Shown here piece after piece: positions 54,257 through 62,383 of a stretch of DNA of 64,000 nucleotides. The position numbers were made by a program, and so were the translations under genes. The stretch comes from an uncultured Bacteroidota bacterium (GTDB taxonomy: Bacteria > Bacteroidota > Bacteroidia > Flavobacteriales > Flavobacteriaceae): positions 33,340 to 97,339 of the forward strand of contig CACMHY010000004.1 in the NCBI GenBank assembly GCA_902613595.1, given 5' to 3'. Under the pieces are notes generated by a model that saw only the letters and a program-made list of their open reading frames with translations, made no database searches and was not told where the DNA came from. The stretch's first letter is position 1, and every line of letters begins with the position of its first letter.

Positions 54257-54886
54257 GTGAAAAGGTTTTTATATTTACTTGTTTTTTTTGCCTTCTTTGT
54301 CCATTTTGGCTGTAATTCAACTGAGCAAGGTATTGGCGTAACAGTTGTTACTCCAGAAACAAATCAAGGTTTAGAGGGTGTTGTTGAAAACACATCTTTA
54401 GAATTATATGAAGATATTACATACATTTTAGATATCGATTATAATGATCAATATGAAGATCAATCTTGCAATTATCGTTACCAAATACTTCTTTATATAG
54501 GTAAAGGAGGTATTGTAGAGCAAATTAGTTACCAGTATAGAGTTTGTGCAGATGTAAATTCACGAGAATGTGTACAAAAACAAGTTTATAATTTAAGTTT
54601 CGATTTTGAGAAAATTGATAACGAAGAAGACTATGGATATAGAAAACTTTGCAGAGTAAATGAAAACAGTTTTAGTATTTGTACCTACACTCAAGAAAAT
54701 GAAGCAGATGAAAAAATAGATGGACTTTTTATTTTTGAATCCAGAGAAATAATAAAATCATATTCAACAGATGAGAATGATAATATCGATGAGAATAATT
54801 CAGAAACTTACTATTTTTTAGAATATGGAACAACAACTATTGATGAAGTAAGAGAATACTCTTGTAACGATCAATTATATAATTAA
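54257..54886 (+). CDS. Predicted lipoprotein, unknown
   Basis: This 209-residue protein starts with GTG at 54257 and has a lipobox Cys (HFGC). It is acidic and has several Cys (DQSCNYRYQ, RECVQKQ, KLCRVN, FSICTY), which suggests disulfides in the envelope. I do not recognise a family. The gene is followed 12 bases later by another lipoprotein-like gene, likely in the same transcript. Confidence 0.6.
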   Translation: MKRFLYLLVFFAFFVHFGCNSTEQGIGVTVVTPETNQGLEGVVENTSLELYEDITYILDIDYNDQYEDQSCNYRYQILLYIGKGGIVEQISYQYRVCADVNSRECVQKQVYNLSFDFEKIDNEEDYGYRKLCRVNENSFSICTYTQENEADEKIDGLFIFESREIIKSYSTDENDNIDENNSETYYFLEYGTTTIDEVREYSCNDQLYN

Positions 54887-54898
54887 AATTCAATTGAA

Positions 54899-55273
54899 AT
54901 GAAAAAAATATTTCTGATACTCATTTTATTTCTCTTTTTTAGATGCGATTCTAAAAAACCACAAAATAAAATTGGCGTGCAATTCTTTCTTGATGTTAAA
55001 TATCCAGAACTCTATGAAAATGCTTTTCTTAAATTAAGAAAAAAAATAGAACCAATTTTAGATGGCGGTAAAATGACAATTGTGAAAATTCATGACGGAG
55101 AAGTTATGAATGCAAACTATTATACTTTGATTACAGCTGAAGATATTGAACACTTAAGATTTATTCTGGATACAATACCTAAAACTCAATATCACAAAGA
55201 CTATAAAGTTAAAATTGGTTTAGAAAAAGGAGATGTAAAAATAATATCCTCTGCTAGTGTAGAGTTTAAATAA
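54899..55273 (+). CDS. Predicted small lipoprotein, unknown
   Basis: This 124-residue protein has a hydrophobic start and a Cys in FFRCDSKK, a plausible but weak lipobox. The rest alternates helix and strand (ENAFLKLRKKIEPILDGG, then IVKIHDGEVMNANYYTLI), which could be a small alpha/beta fold. I see no known family. The stop is next to a terminator hairpin (55272-55297). Confidence 0.6.
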   Translation: MKKIFLILILFLFFRCDSKKPQNKIGVQFFLDVKYPELYENAFLKLRKKIEPILDGGKMTIVKIHDGEVMNANYYTLITAEDIEHLRFILDTIPKTQYHKDYKVKIGLEKGDVKIISSASVEFK

Positions 55274-55297
55274 AAAACCCTCCAAGGCGGAGGGTAT
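55272..55297 (-). terminator. Terminator of paralogue C
   Basis: CCCTCC, a 5-base loop, GGAGGG, with a run of six A on the plus-strand left side. This gives the U tract for the minus-strand transcript of the 56115-start gene. It lies between convergent genes and may serve both. Confidence 0.8.
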
Positions 55298-55320
55298 AAT
55301 AAAATTATATTAATTAGAAA

Positions 55321-56115
55321 TTAATTACTTTGTTTTTGCATCATCAAAGTAAGTTCAGCACCCCCATAGGGTGTACTTCTTGAATTAAACATCATATCAG
55401 TAAGTTTTTTCGTGATAAATTCATTTTCTACAAAAAAGGGTGGCCATTTAGCACCTTCAACAGGAATATTAAATGTGAAGTGTGTTATGTCATTGAATGC
55501 ATTTTCGCTTTTACCAATAATCTTGACAAAAGCCCAACCTCTGTGAAGTCCATTTTTCACTTGTTCTAGAACATAAGGCTTATAAATATTTGATTCCATT
55601 TGTTCATAATCGTCAGATTTTTGAACCATTGCACCCATATTTATTTTTTCACCAATTTTAAGGTCTCCGCCTGTAAAAGGAGTTGCGTCTAAAATTTGAA
55701 TTTGGTAAGTTCTAACCTCTTTTTTGATTTTATTTTTACTAGGTGTTATAAGACGTAAAATTGAATTTTTTGACATCCCCTTCATACCCTTTCTCATTAT
55801 TGATGCAGCTGAAGAATATGAAAAATTGGAATTTCCTTTAAGATATTTGTCCATCTCTTCTTTTGTTTTAAATTGATTAAAAACAACATAATCTGCTGCA
55901 TTAGCTCTATCATCTTTTCTAGGAGTTATTTTCCAAACAGCCCAATTCATTTTTTGTCCTTTGTCAATTTGATTTTGTCTGAAAATAGACCAGGCCATTT
56001 CTAACTTTTCGTATTCTTTTTCCATACCTTCATTAATAACAAAAAAGCTAGCCACTGCATATTGAGCACTAATTGATAATGGAAGTATTAGTATTAAAAA
56101 TATTAGTCTTTTCAT
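55321..56115 (-). CDS. Secreted tandem alpha/beta-barrel-like protein, paralogue C
   Basis: This 264-residue protein starts at the ATG at 56115 (MKRLIFL); the frame is open for 9 more codons that are the shared leader. The signal peptide ends SISAQ. The two domains share blocks with paralogue B: GMEKEYEKLEMAW, NWAVWKI, YVVFNQF, then TPFTGGDLKIGEK, QKSDDYEQMES and GWAFVKII. Closest to B, so a recent duplication with inversion is likely. The function is unknown. The promoter TTTGTATATT lies just upstream. Confidence 0.75.
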   Translation of the reverse strand: MKRLIFLILILPLSISAQYAVASFFVINEGMEKEYEKLEMAWSIFRQNQIDKGQKMNWAVWKITPRKDDRANAADYVVFNQFKTKEEMDKYLKGNSNFSYSSAASIMRKGMKGMSKNSILRLITPSKNKIKKEVRTYQIQILDATPFTGGDLKIGEKINMGAMVQKSDDYEQMESNIYKPYVLEQVKNGLHRGWAFVKIIGKSENAFNDITHFTFNIPVEGAKWPPFFVENEFITKKLTDMMFNSRSTPYGGAELTLMMQKQSN

Positions 56116-56152
56116 TTCGATTGATTTATAGTTAAACTCCAATATACAAATA
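56113..56152 (-). promoter_or_regulatory. Cluster promoter and leader for paralogue C
   Basis: The reverse strand has TTTGTATATT at 56150-56141 and the leader AACTATAAATCAAT just before the ATG at 56115. Confidence 0.65.
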
Positions 56153-56259
56153 ACTTCTTTAAATTTAGTTGAGAGATTTTAATTTTGATTAATTACAATT
56201 TGTAGGTACACAATTTGAATTTATTTGTGAAATAATAAATAGTTGAGTTATTAAAGTTC

Positions 56260-56297
56260 TTTGTATATTAAGTGCTATAATTATAAATCAATCAAAA
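56260..56297 (+). promoter_or_regulatory. Cluster promoter and leader for the 56298 gene
   Basis: TTTGTATATT at 56260-56269 and the leader TATAAATCAATCAAAA at the ATG. Confidence 0.65.
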
Positions 56298-56792
56298 ATG
56301 AAATTTCATTATTTAATACTAATCATATTATTATTTGGTTGCGCAAATAATAAACCTGATGTAACTATAGTCACTTTTGATGACGAAAAAACCAAATCAA
56401 TTAGATCTCACTACCAAAACTATTTGGATAATAATATCGAAGGGTTAAAAAGTTTATGGTCTCCAGATCTCAAAATATATTTAACTGAGACAAAACAATC
56501 AGGTGTCGAAGATATTTCTAATCTTATCATTGCCCAACATAAATGTTTTTCAGAAATACCATCTTTTCTAGAAGATGCTATAATTGAAACAAAAACTTAT
56601 CCAAACGGAAACACATGGACAAGCTCTTGGTTTATTTGGAAAGCGACTAGCTCTGTATCAGGCAACACCATTTCAATACCTGTTCACATAGGATTTAAAT
56701 GGGGTGAGGGAAACAAAATTGTTGAAGAGTACCACATGTATAATACAAAATTGATGGAGGAAGAACTTGCACTATGTAGTGGGGCAATATAA
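56298..56792 (+). CDS. Secreted NTF2/SnoaL-like lipoprotein, paralogue 2
   Basis: This 164-residue protein has a lipobox (LLFGC). An N-terminal helix (SIRSHYQNYLDNNIEGLKSL) and the C-terminal strands TWTSSWFIWKA, ISIPVHIGFKWGEGNKIVEE and the YHMYNTKLMEEE helix fit an SnoaL/NTF2-like domain. The WxxxW strand followed by an FKW strand and a KIV strand is shared with paralogues 3 and 5. It is a single gene with the cluster promoter. Confidence 0.7.
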   Translation: MKFHYLILIILLFGCANNKPDVTIVTFDDEKTKSIRSHYQNYLDNNIEGLKSLWSPDLKIYLTETKQSGVEDISNLIIAQHKCFSEIPSFLEDAIIETKTYPNGNTWTSSWFIWKATSSVSGNTISIPVHIGFKWGEGNKIVEEYHMYNTKLMEEELALCSGAI

Positions 56793-56874
56793 AAAACTAA
56801 TTAAATAGAAATAAACACCTCCAGCTTTAATTTTTTAGATTATATATTTTCTCAGAGATTCAGGTTTATAAATC

Positions 56875-56901
56875 AAGACCCCTCTTTTAAAGAGAGGTCT
56901 T
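56875..56901. terminator. Bidirectional terminator between the 56298 and 57441 genes
   Basis: AAGACC, a near-perfect stem of CTCTTT and AAAGAG, then GGTCTT. It lies between convergent genes, and T-rich sequence follows on the plus strand. Confidence 0.7.
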
Positions 56902-56925
56902 GTGTCTTTTTAAGAATTAAGTTTG

Positions 56926-57441
56926 TTATTGTGTTTTAGCATTTTGGGTTTCAGCATATAAGGCTGCTTCCTTTAGTAAATCTGCAGTTTCAAAATAGCA
57001 TTGCGTTTGTACAATTTTGTCTCCTTCCCATTTCCACCAACAGTGAAATGTTAACTTCAATTCCTCACCAGTAATTTTTGAAATTCCACTCCAATTTGCC
57101 CATTGGTTTGTGAATATGCTATCATTATTATATTTGGTTGTATGAACAACAGGATCAATATGTTGAATTTTATCATACAACACCGAATGGAAGTTATAAC
57201 CTTCAATAATTTGGTCTACATTAAAAACTTGCATGTTGACCATGTGTTTGCTATCAGGAGAAAAATATTCTCGAGCAATTTCAAATTCTCCTCTCTCGTA
57301 TCCTTTAGCTAGTTTTTCAACAATTTTTGTCCTTTCGTCATTTTGAGTTGAATACCCAGCCCAATCAGAATTATCAATTGTTTGATTGTTTTGGCATGAT
57401 ATATAAAATGTGCATAAGCAAAAAAATAATATTTTTTTCAT
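56926..57441 (-). CDS. Secreted NTF2/SnoaL-like lipoprotein, paralogue 3
   Basis: This 171-residue protein has a lipobox (YISC). The N-terminal helix has KLAKGYERGEFEIAREYFSP and the C-terminal strand FTNQWANWSG is followed by LTFHCWWKWEGDKIVQTQC. These fit an SnoaL/NTF2-like domain and are shared with paralogues 2 and 5. The leader before the ATG (CATAAATAAATCAAAATG) resembles the cluster leader, but no TTTGTATATT box is clear. Confidence 0.7.
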   Translation of the reverse strand: MKKILFFCLCTFYISCQNNQTIDNSDWAGYSTQNDERTKIVEKLAKGYERGEFEIAREYFSPDSKHMVNMQVFNVDQIIEGYNFHSVLYDKIQHIDPVVHTTKYNNDSIFTNQWANWSGISKITGEELKLTFHCWWKWEGDKIVQTQCYFETADLLKEAALYAETQNAKTQ

Positions 57442-57484
57442 TTTGATTTATTTATGTTTGACAAGTATGTAATATATAAAATAT

Positions 57485-57544
57485 AAACTCTCTCTCTAAA
57501 AAATTTTAAATAATCAAATAATAAACCTTTTAGAAAGAGGGTTT
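57485..57544 (-). terminator. Long imperfect inverted repeat, probable terminator of paralogue D
   Basis: A 17-base arm AAACTCTCTCTCTAAAA at 57485-57501 pairs with TTTTAGAAAGAGGGTTT at 57528-57544 with two wobble positions and a 26-base loop. It lies after the stop of the minus-strand gene at 57561 and ahead of the next minus-strand gene. Confidence 0.55.
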
Positions 57545-57560
57545 AAAATTTTAATAGGTT

Positions 57561-58304
57561 TTAATTAGATGTTGCAACAAATTCCCAAACAACTCTTGAG
57601 TGCCATCCCTTAGGTAATTCATTTTGAAGTTGAGATAACAAATTCTGATCAACATTTTTGATTGCAGCCTTATACATAAGATGATCAATTACTTGTTCCA
57701 TATTTTCATATGCATCCCAAAAGAATAGAGGGGCCAAATCAGAATCTTGAGGAATAATTCTTGTTGCCATGCCCCATGAAGCCATACCTTCTTTTTTCAT
57801 GTCTTTTTGAAAACTGGAAGATATTTTGTCTGCTAAATCCATAGCACTGTTCAAATTTTTTGGGAAGGTCCAATTAAATATTATAAACTTTGGTTGAAGA
57901 TTATTATCATATCTTTTTTCAGTCTTGTAAACATAACTGCCATAACGCTCTACATCAATCCCGCCGAATAAAATTTCTCCAGGAATGCCATATTTTTTTT
58001 CTGTATTAAACCAGCTTTGTCTATTTACATATTTTTTTGGACTTTCATAAGCTACAACCCATAGGAAGTTTATCTTTTCGTCTTCAACTTTTCCCATACC
58101 AGGCACCCTTTTTAAAAGTGCCCATCCTTGAATTAGCCCTTCTTTTACTGCATCTTTGGCCATTTCTTGCCCATATTTTTTTATCAGCATCTCAAAATTT
58201 TCTGAATCCTCAGGATCGACCATAGCAGGGTTCAAAACAAATGTTTGCTGAGCAAAAACAAAAAATCCAGTTAATAGAAAACTAACAAATAATAATTTTT
58301 TCAT
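57561..58304 (-). CDS. Secreted tandem alpha/beta-barrel-like protein, paralogue D
   Basis: This 247-residue protein has a signal peptide ending VFAQ. Domain 1 reads DSENFEMLIKKYGQEMAKDA, then IQGWALLKRVPG. Domain 2 reads FIIFNWTFPKNLNSAMDLAD, then ASWGMATRIIP, and the last strand ends FFWDAY. The pattern of Trp before the strand and Lys or Arg after it is shared with the other members but sequence similarity is low. No known family name. It has the TTTGTATATT promoter and the shared leader. Confidence 0.7.
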   Translation of the reverse strand: MKKLLFVSFLLTGFFVFAQQTFVLNPAMVDPEDSENFEMLIKKYGQEMAKDAVKEGLIQGWALLKRVPGMGKVEDEKINFLWVVAYESPKKYVNRQSWFNTEKKYGIPGEILFGGIDVERYGSYVYKTEKRYDNNLQPKFIIFNWTFPKNLNSAMDLADKISSSFQKDMKKEGMASWGMATRIIPQDSDLAPLFFWDAYENMEQVIDHLMYKAAIKNVDQNLLSQLQNELPKGWHSRVVWEFVATSN

Positions 58305-58343
58305 TTTTAATTGATTTATAGTTAATACATAACAATATACAAA
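58302..58343 (-). promoter_or_regulatory. Cluster promoter and leader for paralogue D
   Basis: The reverse strand has TTTGTATATT at 58343-58334 and the leader AACTATAAATCAATTAAAA at the ATG. Confidence 0.65.
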
Positions 58344-58423
58344 GATGTGCTGAATTTAATAGGAGTTTTTTATGTTTAAACAACCTAATATTAAATAGTT
58401 ATATTGCCTTAAAAAAGATAAAA

Positions 58424-59134
58424 ATGTTCAAAAGAAAATTTTTTTTAAAGCTTGGTCTAGAGATTGTAGCAATCATTATTGGTATCTCAGCCTCCTTTTG
58501 GATTAGTGAAATATCCGTTGAAAGAGATAAATCAATCCAGAGAGAAAGAGTCTTAAAAAGTATTTTGATTGAATCTAATGATATAAAAAATTATTGTGAC
58601 GAAAGAATAAAAATATGGAACCAAGACATAGAAATATATAACCTTTTATTAAAAGAAAAACTGAATATTGAAATATTAAAAGATATAGCTATTAGTAAAA
58701 ATAGGGTTGAGTATAACTTAATTTATTACAGAGATTTTGATCCTCCAATGAATAGATATAGATCCTTGGTCAACACAGGTGATTTAAAATATGTACAATC
58801 AGAAAATATTAAAGAAGCGCTTACCCGTTTACATAATTTAAATTTTAGCAAAGTTGTTTCCACAGTAGATTATGAAAAAAAAATAATAGAACTTATAATT
58901 GATTTGATAACTCAGGAGAACCCAAAACTTTTTCTAAAAGGCAATAACTCAAAAATAAGTTTTGAAAATTATTTGAAGTCTTTGCACAAGTTTATTCAAG
59001 AAAATGAAAAGCTTAAATCAAATCTTGTTGTCCAGCTTAAGTATTTTAAGACTAGAATTTCTTCCTTAAAGCTTTATAAATTAACTTTGGAAGAGCTTCA
59101 ATATGAGCTAAGTGAGATCCTTAAGGTTAATTGA
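58424..59134 (+). CDS. Single-pass membrane protein with helical domain, unknown
   Basis: This 236-residue protein has one N-terminal membrane helix (LGLEIVAIIIGISASFWI), then a long helical, lysine-rich part with a coiled-coil character. The pattern of a short cytoplasmic start, a membrane helix with GIS and a helical ectodomain is common in Bacteroidota proteins of unknown role; I cannot name the family. It has no cluster promoter. The 3' end overlaps the SnoaL-like gene at 59127 by 8 bases. Confidence 0.6.
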   Translation: MFKRKFFLKLGLEIVAIIIGISASFWISEISVERDKSIQRERVLKSILIESNDIKNYCDERIKIWNQDIEIYNLLLKEKLNIEILKDIAISKNRVEYNLIYYRDFDPPMNRYRSLVNTGDLKYVQSENIKEALTRLHNLNFSKVVSTVDYEKKIIELIIDLITQENPKLFLKGNNSKISFENYLKSLHKFIQENEKLKSNLVVQLKYFKTRISSLKLYKLTLEELQYELSEILKVN

Positions 59135-59660
59135 TAGGTTGGTATTCGTCTACTGTAAGATCTTCTTTTGAGTTAAGTAATTGATCTAACATAGACTTCA
59201 TATCAAAAAAATCATGCTCTTTAGCGATTCTTCCCTCACGCATTGTTACTATTGTGGTACCGGACAGATTAAGTGAATTACCTGTAGCTGGTATTCCGAA
59301 GAAATCTCCGGTATGTTTACCTTTAAAATTCCAGTGTTTTATAAGTTTATTACCTTGTCCAAATGCGTCAACAATAGTCCACTCTATATCAGAAAACCCA
59401 TTTAGGTAATTTAAATAAAATTCTTTACAGGCGTCTATCCCAACAAGATCTCCATTGGATGTTACAATTACTACATCCTCTGTGAAGTTTTTCTTATTTA
59501 CAACACTTGTATCACCTGCTAAAAAAGAATTCCATACATTCTGGTACATTTCAAGGTCTTTTTCTAATTGTAAAGACGTACTGGCTTGTTTTTTATTATT
59601 TGTATTAGTTTGGCAGCTAATCGTCGACAATAAGGATAAGAGTATTATTATTTTTTTCAT
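59127..59660 (-). CDS. SnoaL-like (ester cyclase type) lipoprotein, paralogue 4
   Basis: This 177-residue protein has a lipobox (TISC). The body fits SnoaL-like polyketide cyclase/ester cyclase proteins: the YLNYLNGFSDIEWTI strand, HWNFKGKHTGDFFGIPATGN and IAKEHDFFDMKSMLDQLL. This is a better family match than the other NTF2-like members. A catalytic role is not certain. The promoter region has TATATTGA and only a weak version of the leader. Confidence 0.78.
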   Translation of the reverse strand: MKKIIILLSLLSTISCQTNTNNKKQASTSLQLEKDLEMYQNVWNSFLAGDTSVVNKKNFTEDVVIVTSNGDLVGIDACKEFYLNYLNGFSDIEWTIVDAFGQGNKLIKHWNFKGKHTGDFFGIPATGNSLNLSGTTIVTMREGRIAKEHDFFDMKSMLDQLLNSKEDLTVDEYQPIN

Positions 59661-59732
59661 TTTCTATTTGATTAGGATAGTGTCAATATAAGAAGAAATT
59701 ATCCAACATAATAATCAACACACTCCTGTATT

Positions 59733-59757
59733 TAAAAAACCCTCCGTTTAGGAGGGC
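59733..59757 (-). terminator. Terminator of paralogue E
   Basis: CCCTCC (59740-59745), a 5-base loop and GGAGGG, with a run of A on the left that gives a U tract in the minus-strand transcript. Confidence 0.85.
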
Positions 59758-59768
59758 TTATGAATTTA

Positions 59769-60551
59769 CTAATTAGAAGATCTAAAATTGATTAATTCTA
59801 AAGTGCAATATTCAACGAATTCTCTTGAAGCTCCTCCATGTTTCCACATCATTTGTTGCTCAAAAGTGGGTTCTGTTTGTTCTCTTTGCGGAGCGTTAGG
59901 ATTAAACCTTTCAAATATTGCGTGTGTTAAAGATTTGTCAGCGCTATCGGAACTTGAAAGTACTTTATTAAAATACCACGCTATTCTTCTTCCACTTAAA
60001 ATATCTTCATTGTGTCCATTTTTAAACCATTTCATTTCATAGTTTTCGTAATCGTCATTAAGTGCTTTAACTCCAATGTAGTTTACTATATTACCCAATT
60101 TTGGATCACCACCTACGTCAATAGTAGCATCTAAACCTGTCATACTATAACTTTTCCACTCTGTCTTCATTTTTTTTCTAACCGACAAAAGCCTTTTTAT
60201 TTCTGAACTTTTCATCTTTCCGTAATTAGATTTTTTAATAAAAGCATCGTTTACTTCTACACCCCAACCCGCTTTTCGAGCTGTATTATCCTTCCAAAAG
60301 TTAAAAATTACATAATCAAAATCAGCTTTTTGGTTACTTGGATTATTTGGGTTTGGAACAACTTTAAAAAAATACCAACCTACTTTATTTCCTTTTTTAT
60401 GTATTTCTTCATGGACGTTAGCCCACATAGCTTCAAATTTTTCGTAATCTTTTTTCATTGAAGCTTCATTTACTTTTATTTGCAAGAATTCGAATGATTG
60501 AGATAATAGTGACAAAGGCACTATTAAAAACAGTAATAAAAATTTTTTCAT
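59769..60551 (-). CDS. Secreted tandem alpha/beta-barrel-like protein, paralogue E
   Basis: This 260-residue protein starts at ATG 60551 (MKKFLLL); ten upstream codons in frame are leader. The signal peptide ends LLSQS. Domain 1 has MKKDYEKFEAMWANVH, then VGWYFFKVVP and DYVIFNFW. Domain 2 has LNDDYENYEMKWFK, then RIAWYFNKVLSSSDSADKSL and HAIFERF. It is closest to paralogue F, sharing the LSSSD stretch. The function is unknown. Confidence 0.75.
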   Translation of the reverse strand: MKKFLLLFLIVPLSLLSQSFEFLQIKVNEASMKKDYEKFEAMWANVHEEIHKKGNKVGWYFFKVVPNPNNPSNQKADFDYVIFNFWKDNTARKAGWGVEVNDAFIKKSNYGKMKSSEIKRLLSVRKKMKTEWKSYSMTGLDATIDVGGDPKLGNIVNYIGVKALNDDYENYEMKWFKNGHNEDILSGRRIAWYFNKVLSSSDSADKSLTHAIFERFNPNAPQREQTEPTFEQQMMWKHGGASREFVEYCTLELINFRSSN

Positions 60552-60589
60552 TTTAATTGATTTATAGTTTATATAAAACAATATACAAA
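60549..60589 (-). promoter_or_regulatory. Cluster promoter and leader for paralogue E
   Basis: The reverse strand has TTTGTATATT at 60589-60580 and the leader AACTATAAATCAATTAAA at the ATG. Confidence 0.65.
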
Positions 60590-60630
60590 TTAGTAACTAA
60601 TCTCGATTAAAAGAATACGCAGTTAAATGA

Positions 60631-60652
60631 AAAACCCTCCACTTAGGAGGGC
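60631..60652 (-). terminator. Terminator of paralogue F
   Basis: CCCTCC (60635-60640), a 5-base loop and GGAGGG, with a short A run on the left, giving a U tract in the minus-strand transcript. Confidence 0.8.
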
Positions 60653-60668
60653 TAATTTCATATTAAAT

Positions 60669-61442
60669 TTAATTCTCAATATGTATAATTTCCAAGGTTG
60701 CCCCATTGAACATTTTTCTTGAATTGGTTCCCATTTCCTGTAATTTTGAATCTAGAAATGAATTTGTACCAAATTTAATTGGTGCCCCCGTTGGATTTTT
60801 AAAAACAAAGTGAGTAAGATTTTTGTACGCGTTGTCACTCGAAGATAAAACTTTTGTTAAACCCCACATTCTCAAACCACCCTCATCTACAACTTTTTCC
60901 CATCTAGGCATAAAATATTCTAATTCAAAATTTTCATAATCTTCGTTTAAAGCTTCCATAGGGTCCATGTTAATGACATCACCTACCTGAGGTCTGTATG
61001 ATGGGGTTTGATAAACACCTTTCATCAAATATTGTCTAACAGATTTTTTTACTTGGTTTCCTTCAGCCATATTAAACATTTTGTTAATAGAACTTTTTGA
61101 CATTTTTCCTTTATATACTTTTGAAGCATAACCTCTGTAATTATTCCAATTGTCAGAATCCATTTGAGATTGATCTTTATAAACATTGAAAACTAGATAA
61201 TTCGCTATTTCTTTAGTTTTATCTATGGTGCTAAGGTCACCTCCTGATTTCCTTTTCATTACAGCCCACCGTAGTAATTTACCTTCTTTAATTGCCATAG
61301 CTTTAAGAGGAGCTACAAAACTCTCAATTTTTCTATAGTCATTGTCTTTTCCTTCTTGAATTACATATGCTTCCATAGAAGCAATTTGTGAACTCAAATT
61401 GGTAAATATGAGTATAGAAAAAAAGGTTAAAATTATTCTCAT
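60669..61442 (-). CDS. Secreted tandem alpha/beta-barrel-like protein, paralogue F
   Basis: This 257-residue protein has a signal peptide (ending NLSSQ). Domain 1 has EGKDNDYRKIESFVAPLK, then RWAVMKRK and YLVFNVY. Domain 2 has LNEDYENFELEYFMPRWEKV, then RMWGLTKVLSSSDNAYKNL and HFVF. It is closest to paralogue E by position and by the LSSSD stretch. It ends at a hairpin terminator and has the cluster promoter. Confidence 0.75.
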   Translation of the reverse strand: MRIILTFFSILIFTNLSSQIASMEAYVIQEGKDNDYRKIESFVAPLKAMAIKEGKLLRWAVMKRKSGGDLSTIDKTKEIANYLVFNVYKDQSQMDSDNWNNYRGYASKVYKGKMSKSSINKMFNMAEGNQVKKSVRQYLMKGVYQTPSYRPQVGDVINMDPMEALNEDYENFELEYFMPRWEKVVDEGGLRMWGLTKVLSSSDNAYKNLTHFVFKNPTGAPIKFGTNSFLDSKLQEMGTNSRKMFNGATLEIIHIEN

Positions 61443-61480
61443 TTTTATTGTTTTATGGTTAATAATATTAAATATACAAA
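61440..61480 (-). promoter_or_regulatory. Cluster promoter and leader for paralogue F
   Basis: The reverse strand has TTTGTATATT at 61480-61471. The leader ATAAAACAATAAAA is a looser version of the shared one. Confidence 0.6.
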
Positions 61481-61532
61481 TTAGTCCCTAGACTTAATTA
61501 AGAAGATGTATCAATAAGTATTCAGTACCGCT

Positions 61533-61928
61533 CTATTCGTCTATCCTATAAACCCTTCTATATATATGGTTATCATCATCTTCGAAAATCGCAGCTAAAT
61601 CAGAGTTCCAAAAGTCATTATTTAAATCGTCCAACTCTTTACTTACGTCGTGAGTCATTTTATAATGCTTATCACTTGTATAATTACTTATTAAAAAATA
61701 CCTGTACTTTTCAGCTTTATCGGAATCTTTGACTTTATATAGTTTGTAAAAGTTTTTACCAAAACCTGCTCTTTCAAGAATTTCATTTTTCTTATTATGG
61801 ACTTTTATAAAATCTTCATATTGTTCATCTGGTATATTCATATAATGAACACTTAACCTTTCTTGATTTTGAGAAAATAAATAAGGTGAAGTAATTATGA
61901 AAAAAAATAGAATTAATAAATTTTTCAT
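61533..61928 (-). CDS. Secreted single-domain relative of the barrel family
   Basis: This 131-residue protein starts at the ATG at 61928 (MKNLLIL); upstream codons in the same frame are leader. It has a signal peptide ending LFSQ and one domain: VHYMNIPDEQYEDFIKVHNK, then FGKNFYKLYKV and YRYFLISNY. The order matches a single unit of the two-domain paralogues at half their length. It may be an ancestral or reduced form. The leader is a variant (AACTATAAATTAATTGT). Confidence 0.65.
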   Translation of the reverse strand: MKNLLILFFFIITSPYLFSQNQERLSVHYMNIPDEQYEDFIKVHNKKNEILERAGFGKNFYKLYKVKDSDKAEKYRYFLISNYTSDKHYKMTHDVSKELDDLNNDFWNSDLAAIFEDDDNHIYRRVYRIDE

Positions 61929-62080
61929 TACAATTAATTTATAGTTAATAAGCCATAAAAATAAAAAACAATTCAATATGACTATTTCTCGTTTATTCCC
62001 TTGACCCTAATAAGTGAGTATGTCAAGAATATAAAAAGTCATCAAATTGTATAAAAAAAAGTTATTGTAGTTATAAATAA

Positions 62081-62311
62081 TTACCTCCCATTTTGCATAG
62101 GTTCTGTATCTGACATTACTTTATTAAGAATGAAATATACTGGGCAAAACTTTGTAAAAGGGCTTATCAATTGTAAAATACCAACTCCAATCGCTATGTA
62201 TAGAAAATCTAAATTTTCAAACTGAAAAGTTAATCCGGCACTTACTAGATATAGTATTCCACAAATGGCGTCGTGAGCTCTAACTTTATTTATATTTTTT
62301 GACACATTCAT
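62081..62311 (-). CDS. DUF2892/YgaP-like small membrane protein
   Basis: This 76-residue protein has two membrane helices (around residues 17-34 and 36-52) and the C-terminal sequence FTKFCPVYFILNKV, which looks like the CPxY motif of DUF2892 inner-membrane proteins. It has the cluster promoter (GTTGTATATT) and the shared leader. The family call is moderate. Confidence 0.6.
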   Translation of the reverse strand: MNVSKNINKVRAHDAICGILYLVSAGLTFQFENLDFLYIAIGVGILQLISPFTKFCPVYFILNKVMSDTEPMQNGR

Positions 62312-62345
62312 TTTAATTGATTTATAATTTAATTAAATATACAAC
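62309..62345 (-). promoter_or_regulatory. Cluster promoter and leader for the 62311 gene
   Basis: The reverse strand has GTTGTATATT at 62345-62336, one base different, and the leader TTATAAATCAATTAAA at the ATG. Confidence 0.6.
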
Positions 62346-62383
62346 TTACATCCTTTAGTTAACAAAGAATATTTGTCCCTGAT

